Shown: positions 26,476 through 35,059, counted from the first letter of the stretch. The stretch is DNA of 64,000 nucleotides from JABWCQ01 sp964587105 (GCA_964587105.1 CAZPKG010000015.1:1-64000); one strand, 5' to 3'. Program-made: numbers and translations. The notes: generated by a model not told the origin, from the letters alone.

Positions 26476-26503
26476 TGTTCAAGGTCAAGCTAAGGATACA
26501 AGA

Positions 26504-27130
26504 ATGGGAATGCAACTTACAGAAAAACAGCAGCGTGCGCTGCAATTCATTCAGTCAGAAATTACCGACCGTGGCCGCCCACCCACATTAAGAGAGATTG
26601 GTAGCCAGATTGGGGTCTCTTCGACCAACGGCGTTCGCTACGTTTTGGATGCCCTTGTCCGCAAAGGCTACCTCGAACGCAGCCCGATGCTTTCGCGAGG
26701 AATTGAACTCACCGATCGCTCGGTCAGGCCCAGCCCGAAGAGTGACGTCCGCGAAATTCCGATATTGGGTCGAATTGCTGCCGGTATTCCGATAACTGCG
26801 ACGGAGAACCACGAGGGACGGATTTCTGTGGACAAGTCGATTGCCCCGACAGACGACACCTTTGCGCTGCGAGTTCGTGGCGAATCGATGATTGAGGCGG
26901 GAATCCGTGAAGGAGATGTGATCTTTGCTCGGCCGCAGCGGACTGCCGATGCAGGCGATATTGTCGTGGCCATGATTGGCGAAGAGGCTACGGTCAAGTT
27001 CTACAAGCCAATCGGCGGGAGAATCCTGCTTGAACCGGCAAACTCCCGGTTCAAACCTATCATTGTCGAGTCCGGCACCCCCGGCTTCCAGATTTTGGGC
27101 AAGGTCGTCGGCTTGATGCGAAAATTCTAA
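26504..27130 (+). CDS. lexA: LexA repressor (SOS regulator, S24 autoprotease)
   Basis: 208 aa from ATG 26504, with AAGGA upstream; the open frame begins further up but inside the promoter. N-terminal winged helix (residues 1-65: LTEKQQRALQFI, PPTLREIGSQIGVSS, VRYVLDALVRKGYLER). Self-cleavage site Ala93-Gly94 in GRIAAGIP; catalytic Ser128 (RGESMIEAGI) and Lys165 (EEATVKFY). It represses DNA-damage genes until RecA-stimulated self-cleavage. Its own promoter carries a candidate LexA box, so it is probably autoregulated. Confidence 0.96.
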   Translation: MGMQLTEKQQRALQFIQSEITDRGRPPTLREIGSQIGVSSTNGVRYVLDALVRKGYLERSPMLSRGIELTDRSVRPSPKSDVREIPILGRIAAGIPITATENHEGRISVDKSIAPTDDTFALRVRGESMIEAGIREGDVIFARPQRTADAGDIVVAMIGEEATVKFYKPIGGRILLEPANSRFKPIIVESGTPGFQILGKVVGLMRKF

Positions 27131-27158
27131 TCCCGACAGAGGCACTGGAACCAAGCAA

Positions 27159-27189
27159 AGAATCCGGCTCGAAGAGTCGGATTCTGTTT
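27159..27189 (+). terminator. Intrinsic terminator after lexA
   Basis: Arms 27159-27170 and 27174-27185 (AGAATCCGGCTC / GAGTCGGATTCT, one mismatch) with a GAA loop, followed by GTTT. Confidence 0.65.
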
Positions 27190-27208
27190 AAGATACGGTT
27201 ATTTTGGC

Positions 27209-27237
27209 TTGACAAACCGAGTGGGTTTGTCTATATT
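27209..27237 (+). promoter_or_regulatory. Consensus promoter pointing antisense into the PorD-like gene
   Basis: TTGACA (27209-27214), 17 nt, TATATT (27232-27237), the best match in the window. An inverted repeat GACAAACC / GGTTTGTC (27211-27218, 27224-27231) fills the spacer, like an operator. Transcription would start near 27244 and run antisense through the gene at 27241-28095. No + strand gene follows. Confidence 0.5.
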
Positions 27238-27240
27238 CCC

Positions 27241-28095
27241 CTAAGGGGATTGCGGTTGGCCAAATACCCCGTCGTATTCGTTCTTGTGTACAATGTCCAT
27301 CCGCCTGAGAGCTTCGATTCCGCGCTCATAATTGCAATTCTTGAGGGCGTTCGCGAGATTCATGTGCTCCGCTTCCAATATCTCTGTTCGCTTGTCGATC
27401 GGAAGTGCATCAAGCCGAAGCAACGCGTAATGCAGATAAGCTTTGGAATCTTCGTACTGCTGTTCTCCGTCATAGTAAATACCGGTATGATAGAAGAACT
27501 CGAACTCACGATAGGTCTTGTTTCCTTCGCTCGTTATTTCCCTCAGTAAGTCGCTGCGTTTGTCCCAACCGAATACATAGACCGATGAAGCGCTTGCCAG
27601 ATACTTCTCACGCGCTTTGTCGTAGTAGCGATTCCCGCCCAATTTCTCGTACTTATCTTCTTCATTGCCGATCAGCACCCAGAGATAGAACTCAATAATA
27701 CTGAAAAACGGGTCAAACGAACCCTGGCCCGGAACATAAGGCGCGCGCAAGCCGAATTCTAGCCGCTTATCGTCATACCGGGCGTCACCCTTGTTGGTGA
27801 CAATCATGTTCGCCTTGTATTTGTCTTCCTGTGGATTTGCGTTGTATTCGGTGAAGTAAATGCTGATTTGCACGGGCAAGTCGTATGCGCCGTCATCGCG
27901 ATTCCACGGGTGTCGAGCTTCAGAAATATACTGAGATAATGTCGAATCAATTCCACGGAGCTTGGCCTGTGCTTCTTCAGGCAACCGCTGAAGATCAACA
28001 GTGACCTCCGGGAACAAAAGTTGGGAGTTCGCGGGCTGAAACAAGCCTGCCGAGACCGCGAGAACGGCGAGCCAAAGTAAATGGTTGTACCTCAT
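27241..28095 (-). CDS. DUF4835 / T9SS PorD-like periplasmic protein
   Basis: 284 aa from ATG 28095, giving signal peptide MRYNHLLWLAVLAVSAGLF; the frame is open far upstream but only the internal start yields an export signal. The protein has the pattern I associate with DUF4835: an LNCEV-like beginning replaced here by LLFPEVTVDLQRLPEEAQAKL, then NRDDGAYDLPVQISIYFTEY, the FFSIIEFYLWVLIGNEEDKYEKLGG segment and the C-terminal helical block LLRLDALPIDKRTEILEAEHMNLANAL. Family proteins are T9SS-associated (PorD in some databases). This agrees with the T9SS cargo at 742. Divergent from the next gene with only 40 nt between starts. Confidence 0.65.
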   Translation of the reverse strand: MRYNHLLWLAVLAVSAGLFQPANSQLLFPEVTVDLQRLPEEAQAKLRGIDSTLSQYISEARHPWNRDDGAYDLPVQISIYFTEYNANPQEDKYKANMIVTNKGDARYDDKRLEFGLRAPYVPGQGSFDPFFSIIEFYLWVLIGNEEDKYEKLGGNRYYDKAREKYLASASSVYVFGWDKRSDLLREITSEGNKTYREFEFFYHTGIYYDGEQQYEDSKAYLHYALLRLDALPIDKRTEILEAEHMNLANALKNCNYERGIEALRRMDIVHKNEYDGVFGQPQSP

Positions 28096-28135
28096 GCCGG
28101 AGAGTATAAGGATTGAAGAGGGGATTGTCAAGGCG

Positions 28136-28933
28136 GTGCGGATTTTCCTGTGTTTACTTGTGCTTGGTTGCGGAAGCATAGCCAATGCGGCGTTCGAGCG
28201 ATCCGTTTCTGATCCGGTTGCCGCTGGAATGGGGCGGTCCGGTCTGATATTCGAGCGTTCTGGAGGATTTTTGGTCAATCCTGCCATCCGATTCAAACAA
28301 AATGTGGCAGTTTGGTGGGACCGCCCTTATGGGCTTCCTGAACTCGGCAGCGAGCGGGTCATTGCCGCTTTCCCCGTAAAAGACACCAACTTTGGGGCGT
28401 CCTATGGTCAGACGGGAGACAAAGCCTACTCAGAGCGACAAATCTGCGCAGCGGGAAGTTATGCTTTTGCCTCGGATTTTCGAGCCGGTGTGTCTGCTTC
28501 GCTATACGACTTAACAATTGACGGCTTGCCTTCCGGAAGAGCAGGAGTCATAAACTTCGGCATCGTCGGGCAAGTCGCAAACGACCTGAAAGCTGCTGCA
28601 GTCTGGAACAACTTTTCACAGTCGAAGTTGTCAAACTACGAGGATGAGTTGCCGACGTCGCTTGCGGCGGGTTTACTCTTCGCCGCTGATGACCGCACCG
28701 ATCTGGCAATGGAATTTGAACAGCAGCCGGGTTGGCCCACTGAAGTGCACGCAGGAATAAACAGTAGGGTGCTGAAACCGCTCACTCTTAGAGGCGGTGT
28801 GCGATTTAATCCGGCTGAATACACAGCAGGCTTTTCGCTAATGCACCGGGCCGTACAAGTCCACTACGCTTTGCTTTGGCATCGTGATCTTGGTGCCAGT
28901 CACGCAATTGGTCTGGACGTGTTCCTCCGCTAA
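28136..28933 (+). CDS. Outer-membrane beta-barrel protein (PorV/FadL-like)
   Basis: 265 aa from GTG 28136, which yields signal peptide VRIFLCLLVLGCGSIANA; an ATG upstream would add residues overlapping the divergent gene. The mature start FERSVSDPVAAGMGRSGLIFERSGGFLVNPA resembles the PorV/UPF0164-type N-terminus (AMG..A......NPA). The rest is alternating amphipathic strands (FRAGVSASLYDLTI, LKAAAVWNNFSQSK, LTLRGGVRFNPAEYTAGFSLMHRAVQVHYALLW), as in a beta-barrel. The next gene follows after 2 nt and is also a predicted barrel. Role unknown; a T9SS accessory function is possible. Confidence 0.6.
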   Translation: MRIFLCLLVLGCGSIANAAFERSVSDPVAAGMGRSGLIFERSGGFLVNPAIRFKQNVAVWWDRPYGLPELGSERVIAAFPVKDTNFGASYGQTGDKAYSERQICAAGSYAFASDFRAGVSASLYDLTIDGLPSGRAGVINFGIVGQVANDLKAAAVWNNFSQSKLSNYEDELPTSLAAGLLFAADDRTDLAMEFEQQPGWPTEVHAGINSRVLKPLTLRGGVRFNPAEYTAGFSLMHRAVQVHYALLWHRDLGASHAIGLDVFLR

Positions 28934-28935
28934 CT

Positions 28936-30570
28936 GTGCGTACCCTACTTATCCTGCTCTTTGCCCCCCTTGCGCTTTTGGCTCAAGTTTCAGACAGTGC
29001 GCTTGAGGACTTGCTCACTGCTTCTGATGGTGAATCTGCTCTGCCTGATTCTATCGAACCGGCGGTGGCCACGTTTTTGAAACCCGGATTAAACCGTGCC
29101 GGTTCCCGTGACGACCTGCTTGTTCGCACCGATCATTTCCGTTTCCAATCTTCATTCCAGTGGACGCGCCGTTCAACGGAGAAGATGTCTTGGAGTGACA
29201 CGTGGGCGCGCACGCGCTTGACGACGTATTCGGGAAAAAGATTGAGTTCCGATCTGCTTGCAGTGCGCAGAGTGGATGACCCGCGTGTGATTGATGAATT
29301 GCATTTGACGCTCGCAGGAGTTCATTCGCCTTCCGAAATCGCCTTCATGCTCGGCACATATCAGTTTGACTGGGGACTCGGGATACTCTCGAGCTCCGCG
29401 TTCGGCGCCGCGCGTAGCCTGTCTTTCTTTCGTGCGACACATGCTACTCTCGGCAAAGGTGTCGTCCCGCGTACAACCTCACGCGAGGCAAGTTGGTTGC
29501 GCGGGGTAGCCGTCGAAAAAAGAATTGGTAAGGCGCGCTTAGCTGCTTTCGGTAATCTGCGCGAATGGAATGCCAACACTGAAAGTTTTCCCGCCAAGCT
29601 CACCGGAATCTTTAGTACCGCAAGCGCATCGGCGATAGATCAGCGCGACAAGGTTGAAGAGCAGTCGGTCGGCGGAGCATTTGATTTTCAAACCGACTAT
29701 GTCGCTACAGGTTTGTTTGTTGAAAGCTCTAAGTTTGATCCCGTTATCTGGCAAGCTAACGAGCTTCGCTCCTTTTCAGGTTACGGTTCTGCCAATTGGC
29801 AGGACATTCAGGCGGCGGTGGAACTTTCGCGCAGCGGCGACAATTCGGCTTGGATGGCAATGCTGGCTCGGGGAACCGAGCGCTGGCGCGGCGCGTTTTA
29901 CGCCATGTATGCGGCCCCGGAGTACTTTGCGCCGCGAAGTCAAGCGGCCTTTACGTTCGGCGAGATATTTCAGGATTCACGGATCATTGGCGGACGAATC
30001 GGCGTCGCATGCGGAGTCAACGATTTCGCGCTCGATATTCATAGCAACCGCACACCGTCCAGCTTGAAGCATTCTGATGAGCTTACTGCCGGATGGACTT
30101 TCATCCCGGCGGGAAACTCAAAAATCGAGACGCGCGCACACTTCTCCAACAGCAGCGACGATGATCTTGAACGGCACTCGTTCGCATTTCGTATTGAACC
30201 TGCCTGGACACGTCTGCTCGTATGGTCCACAAGATTGGAAATCAGACGTTTTTCGTCGCCTGATGACGATGTCGCAGGAAGCGGAAACTACTTGCACGTT
30301 CAGGCGACCCGGCCCGAGGGTAAGCTAAGACCCGGCTTGCGCGTTGCTCTCTTCAATCTTGCTGATCTCGATGCTCCGATGCAAGTTTATGAACCTGCTG
30401 TTGCCGGCGCGTATCCTCTCGAAACATTTAGCGGTGACGGTTCACGCGTTTCAGGATGGTTACAGATTAACTGGGGAAGTTGGGCCATCAAAATGAAAGC
30501 CGCGTTGCTAAGTCGCGAGCATTCAAGCGACGCATCCGAATTTGCATTGGCCGTAACTTTTCGCCGGTAA
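28936..30570 (+). CDS. Predicted outer-membrane beta-barrel protein
   Basis: 544 aa from GTG 28936, signal peptide MRTLLILLFAPLALLAQ. The mature protein is a long series of amphipathic strands with frequent aromatic-ending turns and finishes with FALAVTFRR, consistent with a C-terminal outer-membrane strand. No enzymatic motif was seen. It resembles the barrel half of Bacteroidota-type proteins whose N-terminus has a helix-hairpin-helix module, but that module is not apparent here (inference, weak). It follows the previous barrel by 2 nt, so the two are probably made together. Confidence 0.55.
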   Translation: MRTLLILLFAPLALLAQVSDSALEDLLTASDGESALPDSIEPAVATFLKPGLNRAGSRDDLLVRTDHFRFQSSFQWTRRSTEKMSWSDTWARTRLTTYSGKRLSSDLLAVRRVDDPRVIDELHLTLAGVHSPSEIAFMLGTYQFDWGLGILSSSAFGAARSLSFFRATHATLGKGVVPRTTSREASWLRGVAVEKRIGKARLAAFGNLREWNANTESFPAKLTGIFSTASASAIDQRDKVEEQSVGGAFDFQTDYVATGLFVESSKFDPVIWQANELRSFSGYGSANWQDIQAAVELSRSGDNSAWMAMLARGTERWRGAFYAMYAAPEYFAPRSQAAFTFGEIFQDSRIIGGRIGVACGVNDFALDIHSNRTPSSLKHSDELTAGWTFIPAGNSKIETRAHFSNSSDDDLERHSFAFRIEPAWTRLLVWSTRLEIRRFSSPDDDVAGSGNYLHVQATRPEGKLRPGLRVALFNLADLDAPMQVYEPAVAGAYPLETFSGDGSRVSGWLQINWGSWAIKMKAALLSREHSSDASEFALAVTFRR

Positions 30571-30577
30571 TCTAAGC

Positions 30578-31393
30578 ATGAAACTTGGCGTCTTAATTCT
30601 AAATTGGAACGGCCTCAACGATACACGCGAATGCTTGCAGTCATTGCTGCCGTCGCCGGATTGGTCTGTTATCTATGTCGTTGACAACGGCTCACGTGAT
30701 GACAGTGTAAGAGTACTCAAAAGCGAGTTCGGTACGCAGATAAAGGTCATCGAAACCGGCGAGAATCTGCTATTTGCCGGCGGTAACAATTTCGGAATCG
30801 AGATTGCTCTGAAAGATGGTTGCGATGCGATCTTGCTCTTGAATAATGACACTATTCTTGAGGCCGATACGCTCCCTAATTTGCTGACCGCGTCGAATCG
30901 GAATCCCAACAAGCTTCTTTGTCCAAAGATTCTCTATGCAGGCGACCGCAAAAGTCTGTGGTATGCAGGAGGAATCTGGAGTGGCGGGCGGATCGCGCAT
31001 CGCGGAATACGTGAAACCGATAACGGTCAATATGACGTCGAGCAAACCACAGGATGGGGGACGGGCTGCGCACTATGGATTCCTCGCAACGTCGTTGAGA
31101 CTGTCGGAGTGCTCGATCACGATTTCAAGCTCTATTACGAAGACGTCGAGTATTGCCTGCGCGCCAAAGCACATGGATTTGAAACGGTCTATGCGCCTTC
31201 CGCAAGACTCTGGCACAAGGTCTCCGCTTCGCTCGGTGGTCACGGCACATTCCGCAAGCAGCGGCGCAAGTTTAGCAGTCTGGGCCTGCTGCTGGAGAAA
31301 ATCGATGCTCCGCCCACAACACTGTTTTTCGCCTATCTCAATTTTTTTGCCTTCGATCCGCTGCGCGCATTGATCAAGAAAATCGTTCGTTAA
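30578..31393 (+). CDS. Family 2 glycosyltransferase
   Basis: 271 aa, cytoplasmic GT-A fold. VLILNWNGLNDTRECLQSL starts the nucleotide-sugar domain, VVDNGSRDDS the first aspartate site, LLLNNDTIL the metal-binding DxD-like site, TGWGTGCALWIPR the acceptor region and YYEDVEYCLRAKAHGF the catalytic ED motif. This architecture is that of rhamnosyl- or similar transferases in surface polysaccharide synthesis; donor and acceptor cannot be assigned. Overlaps the amidase gene by one base (TAATG). Confidence 0.85.
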   Translation: MKLGVLILNWNGLNDTRECLQSLLPSPDWSVIYVVDNGSRDDSVRVLKSEFGTQIKVIETGENLLFAGGNNFGIEIALKDGCDAILLLNNDTILEADTLPNLLTASNRNPNKLLCPKILYAGDRKSLWYAGGIWSGGRIAHRGIRETDNGQYDVEQTTGWGTGCALWIPRNVVETVGVLDHDFKLYYEDVEYCLRAKAHGFETVYAPSARLWHKVSASLGGHGTFRKQRRKFSSLGLLLEKIDAPPTTLFFAYLNFFAFDPLRALIKKIVR

Positions 31394-32586
31394 TGTCTCT
31401 GTTGAATCCCCGCACCAATTACTGTCGAAAACTTGCCACGTCGTGGATTGCGATATGGTGCGGCATGTTGTTGTCAACCGGCGCTTTCGCTGCAAATATT
31501 CTGGTAACGGACTTGGCTGGAACTCCCGTGACGCGATTGCCGTTTATGAGTAGAGGAGACGTCCGAATTGTGCCGCTGGCAATGTTGGGAAAGTTTGCCG
31601 GATATGAGTCGGCTGTCGAGCGCGGGAAATACCTCATTGATTCTCCTGGTTGCGTGACAAAACTGGAGCCGCACAACAGCTTCGGCGAGGTCAACGGCGC
31701 GTTTGTGCAAATGGCAATCCCGGTTGAGATGTGGGACGGTTCGTTGTGGTTGCCGCTAAAAGACCTGCCGGATCTCTTTCCAACGACCGTCGAGCTAAGT
31801 GAATCCGGAGAAGTTATCCGGCTGCTCGGAATAGTCGATTCAACTGGCGGCGTCGTAAAGCCGCTCGCCGTTAACAAGCCCGATGATTCGGGATGGAAGT
31901 TCGGCAAAGTCATACTCGATCCCGGCCACGGAGGGAAGGACCCCGGTTGCAATGGTCTATTAGACATGGACGAAAAAGACATCGTCCTTGACATTGCTCG
32001 GCGAGCTGAAACGGCCTTGAAGTCCAAAGGTATTCCCGTTGTCGTTACGCGCAAGGAGGACCGCTTCCTCACGCTCGGCGAACGCACGCGCCAAGCCAAT
32101 GCCGAAGCCGGTGATCTGTTTATTTCCATTCACTGCAACAGCTACTCCGATCCCGCAATAGGGGGAGCCGAGTGTTACATCCTGAAGCCTGCCAAGTCCG
32201 ATCGAGCAATCAAAGTCGCGGCTCGCGAAAACCAGGTCGTTGAGCTTGAGCGCGACGCCGAGCAATATGAAGCAATGACGGAAGAGAACTATATACTGCT
32301 CTCGATGGCAACCAGCCAGTACCTGCATGACAGCGAAACGTGGGCAGAAATCGTTCTTGAGGAACTGAAACGCGATGCGGGAATGAACATTCGCGGAGTT
32401 GATCAGGCGGGGTTTTATGTGTTGATGGGAGCATCAATGCCTGCAATCTTGCTTGAATGCGGATATCTGTCGAACCCTGACGATGTGCGGATGCTCGGGG
32501 CCGAGCGTGGCAGGCAGCGTATAGCCGATGCGATTACGACATCGATTGTGAAAATGAAAACTGAAATGGAATCTGCGGCCCGATGA
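31393..32586 (+). CDS. N-acetylmuramoyl-L-alanine amidase (Amidase_3)
   Basis: 397 aa, exported (hydrophobic signal ending at about residue 35, STGAFAANI). Residues 40-165 form a copper-amine-oxidase N-like or AMIN-type domain. The zinc amidase domain begins VILDPGHGGKDPGC with His and the Glu of MDEKDIVLDIA, then SIHCNS and the final LLECGYLSN Glu. It cleaves the bond between muramic acid and the stem peptide in the periplasm during cell separation. The adjacent murI gene, ATGA-overlapped, also serves the cell wall. Confidence 0.9.
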   Translation: MSLLNPRTNYCRKLATSWIAIWCGMLLSTGAFAANILVTDLAGTPVTRLPFMSRGDVRIVPLAMLGKFAGYESAVERGKYLIDSPGCVTKLEPHNSFGEVNGAFVQMAIPVEMWDGSLWLPLKDLPDLFPTTVELSESGEVIRLLGIVDSTGGVVKPLAVNKPDDSGWKFGKVILDPGHGGKDPGCNGLLDMDEKDIVLDIARRAETALKSKGIPVVVTRKEDRFLTLGERTRQANAEAGDLFISIHCNSYSDPAIGGAECYILKPAKSDRAIKVAARENQVVELERDAEQYEAMTEENYILLSMATSQYLHDSETWAEIVLEELKRDAGMNIRGVDQAGFYVLMGASMPAILLECGYLSNPDDVRMLGAERGRQRIADAITTSIVKMKTEMESAAR

Positions 32587-33410
32587 GTGAGCGTCCGATA
32601 GTTGTGTTTGATTCAGGATTAGGCGGGTTGACTGTCGTTGCGGCTCTCTACCGGATGATGCCGCATGAGCACTTCGTCTTTTTTGCCGACCGCGCGCGGG
32701 TTCCGTATGCGTCGCTGAGTCCCAATTTGATCACGCGCTATGCATGCGAGTCCGCAAGTTTTTTGAAAGAGCACAATCCAAAAGCCGGCGTCATTGCATG
32801 TAACACAGTTTCAGCCGTTGCATTGCGCGAAGTGGAGCGAGTTTTGACCGTTCCAGTCATCAATGTCTTGCACCCAACTGCCGCCGCCGCCGCGCGTGCC
32901 ACCAAGAATAAGCGCATCGGAGTTCTGGCAACCTCTGCAACCGTCAAACGAAATACTTATTCACTTGTGCTGAACGAACTGCTCCCCGGAGTAGTCGTCA
33001 CATCTCAAGGCTGTCCTTTGCTTGTGCCCCTCGTCGAAGAAGGGTGGACTGAAGGCGATATTCCGCGCTCCATCGTTGAACATTACTTGGGTGAGTTAAT
33101 CGCTGCCAAAGTTGATACGGTTGTTCTCGGCTGCACGCACTACGAATATTTCCGCCAGCATATTCAGCACGCAATGGGCCCCGGCGTCACGCTTGTTGAC
33201 ACCCCACTCGCAGCTGCAGCCGAGCTTGATCAATGGCTCGAGTCGCACCATTCGCTGGAAAGAACCGGCGCGGGAAGCGTCAAGGTGTTTTCAAGCGACG
33301 TCACAGACGCGCTGTATCGAGTTGTCGAGACGCTTTTTCCTGATTCCAACAAAATTTCGATTGAAGCCGTATCTGTAGAACGGCTTGCAAAGGCAACAGC
33401 CCTTTCCTAA
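32583..33410 (+). CDS. murI: Glutamate racemase
   Basis: 275 aa. FDSGLGGLTVVAALYRMMP near the start, then the catalytic Cys73 (IACNTVSAVAL) and Cys184 (LGCTHYEYF), the two bases that interconvert L- and D-glutamate for peptidoglycan. ATGA overlap with the amidase gene. Ninety-five nucleotides separate its stop from rho. Confidence 0.95.
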   Translation: MSERPIVVFDSGLGGLTVVAALYRMMPHEHFVFFADRARVPYASLSPNLITRYACESASFLKEHNPKAGVIACNTVSAVALREVERVLTVPVINVLHPTAAAAARATKNKRIGVLATSATVKRNTYSLVLNELLPGVVVTSQGCPLLVPLVEEGWTEGDIPRSIVEHYLGELIAAKVDTVVLGCTHYEYFRQHIQHAMGPGVTLVDTPLAAAAELDQWLESHHSLERTGAGSVKVFSSDVTDALYRVVETLFPDSNKISIEAVSVERLAKATALS

Positions 33411-33427
33411 CTAATCCCTCTTCAGGA

Positions 33428-33455
33428 GATTGACACAGTGTTTGCTTTGTCAATC
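33428..33455. promoter_or_regulatory. Inverted repeat in the rho leader
   Basis: GATTGACA (33428-33435) and TGTCAATC (33448-33455) with a 12-nt loop, 51 nt before the rho start. No U-tract follows, so it is not a standard terminator for murI. It may be an mRNA hairpin or protein site acting on rho. Confidence 0.45.
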
Positions 33456-33505
33456 GCCAGAACACGCCCCACCTGATTTCTAACCTACCTTTTCCCCTTC
33501 AACCT

Positions 33506-34756
33506 ATGGATATTTCAACACTTCAGGCGATGACGGTGCCAGACCTGATTACCTTGGGCAAACAACTCGAGGTGCAAGAAACGTCCGGTCTGCCCAAACA
33601 TGAGCTGATCTTCAAGATTCTCAATCGCCAATCCGCCAAAGATGACGTCCTAACTGCAAGCGGCGTTCTTGAAATTTTGCCGGATGGATATGGCTTCCTT
33701 CGTAGTGCGCCTGCGTCTTATTTGCCAAGCCCCGACGACGTCTATGTCTCGCCGTCGCAGATTAAGCGATTTGGTCTTCGCACGGGCCACCTGATTGCCG
33801 GTCAAGTTAGGCCGCCGAAAGAAGGCGAGCGTTTCTTCGCACTCCTAAAAGTTCACAACGTCAACGGCACAAATCCCGACGTTGCCAAGGAGATCGTGCA
33901 CTTTGATGATTTGACTCCCATCTATCCGAACAACAAATTCAAGATGGAGTTGGATTCCAAAGACCTTACCTTGCGAGTGATTGATATTTTTTCTCCGGTC
34001 GGCATGGGCCAGCGTGGACTGGTCGTGGCGCCGCCCCGCACGGGCAAGACAATTATTTTGCAAAAGATCGCCAACGCGATTACGACGAATCACCCCGACA
34101 TCGAGCTGCTCGTCCTGCTCATTGACGAGCGCCCCGAAGAAGTCACTGACATGGAGCGCTCCGTCAAAGGTGAAGTGGTTTCGTCCACGTTTGATGAAAA
34201 GGCCGAACGCCACGTTCAAGTAGCGAACATGGTGCTCGAGCGGGCCAAACGAATGGTTGAGATGGGCAAGAACGTCGTCGTATTGCTCGACTCTATCACT
34301 CGACTCGCGCGCGCGCATAACGCCGTGATGCCGCATTCAGGCCGTGTGCTGTCCGGCGGTATTGACGCCAGCGCATTGTATGAGCCCAAGCGTTTCTTCG
34401 GTGCCGCGCGCAATATCGAAGAGGGTGGAAGCCTCACAATTCTTGCCACTGCGCTAATCGAAACAGGATCGCGCGCCGACGAAGTAATTTTTGAAGAATT
34501 CAAGGGTACAGGTAACCTTGAGCTTGTGCTTGATCGCCGACTCGCCGAGTTCCGCATCTTCCCGGCGATTGACGTCCTGCGCTCCGGCACGCGCCGGGAA
34601 GAGCAATTGCTCTCGCCCCTCGTACTGCAAAAAATGTATGCGCTCCGCAGCGTGCTTGACCACAATAACTCCGTCGAGTCGATGAAGTTCATTCTCGACA
34701 AAATGCGCGATACGCGGTCGAATGCCGAGTTCTTTGAACTGATGACGAAGTCTTAG
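33506..34756 (+). CDS. rho: Transcription termination factor Rho
   Basis: 416 aa, the compact form without a long N-terminal insertion. The N-terminal helix domain (MTVPDLITLGKQLEV) is followed by the RNA-binding cold-shock-like fold GVLEILPDGYGFLRS and DVYVSPSQIKRFGLRTGH; the ATPase has the P-loop VAPPRTGKTIILQKIA near residue 175, LLIDERPEEVTDM and the Q/R loops RLARAHNAVMPHSGRVLSGGID. A hexameric RNA translocase that ends transcription. Probably with its own start, given the upstream gap. Confidence 0.97.
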   Translation: MDISTLQAMTVPDLITLGKQLEVQETSGLPKHELIFKILNRQSAKDDVLTASGVLEILPDGYGFLRSAPASYLPSPDDVYVSPSQIKRFGLRTGHLIAGQVRPPKEGERFFALLKVHNVNGTNPDVAKEIVHFDDLTPIYPNNKFKMELDSKDLTLRVIDIFSPVGMGQRGLVVAPPRTGKTIILQKIANAITTNHPDIELLVLLIDERPEEVTDMERSVKGEVVSSTFDEKAERHVQVANMVLERAKRMVEMGKNVVVLLDSITRLARAHNAVMPHSGRVLSGGIDASALYEPKRFFGAARNIEEGGSLTILATALIETGSRADEVIFEEFKGTGNLELVLDRRLAEFRIFPAIDVLRSGTRREEQLLSPLVLQKMYALRSVLDHNNSVESMKFILDKMRDTRSNAEFFELMTKS

Positions 34757-34759
34757 CCG

Positions 34760-35059
34760 ATGACGCTGCCGTTCATTGGCAATATAGAAGTGGATGCTTG
34801 GACGATTGTCGGCTTGGTCGGACAAGTGCTGTTCTTCATGCGTTTCATTCTCCAGTGGATTGCCACTGAACGCGCAAAACGTACCGTCATTCCCACTTCG
34901 TTTTGGTACTATTCCATCGTTGGCGCGCTCGTTCTTCTTCTTTATGCGACCGTCCGCAAGGACCCCGTCTTCATCGCAGGGTATCTGCTCGCGATGGTTA
35001 TTTATCTTCGCAATTTGCGCTTCGCACTTCGGCCCGGTTCGCCCAAACCGTCAGCCTGA
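34760..35059 (+). CDS. Lipid A biosynthesis N-terminal domain (LAB_N) membrane protein
   Basis: 99 aa with three predicted transmembrane segments (IVGLVGQVLFFMRFILQWI, FWYYSIVGALVLLLYATV, VFIAGYLLAMVIYLRNL). The FFMRFILQWIATERAKRTVIPTSFWYYSI block is characteristic of LAB_N, a domain sometimes fused to LpxB or to glycosyltransferases; stand-alone copies are common in LPS producers and exact function is unknown. It starts 3 nt after rho. It supports a Gram-negative envelope together with lpxK at 39392. Confidence 0.82.
   Translation: MTLPFIGNIEVDAWTIVGLVGQVLFFMRFILQWIATERAKRTVIPTSFWYYSIVGALVLLLYATVRKDPVFIAGYLLAMVIYLRNLRFALRPGSPKPSA

Noticed and set aside
27250..27549. 99-codon + strand frame just after the antisense promoter, with AAGGGG near its start
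   Set aside because: Lies wholly antisense to the PorD-like gene and shows no family pattern; more likely a shadow, though the promoter itself is reported.
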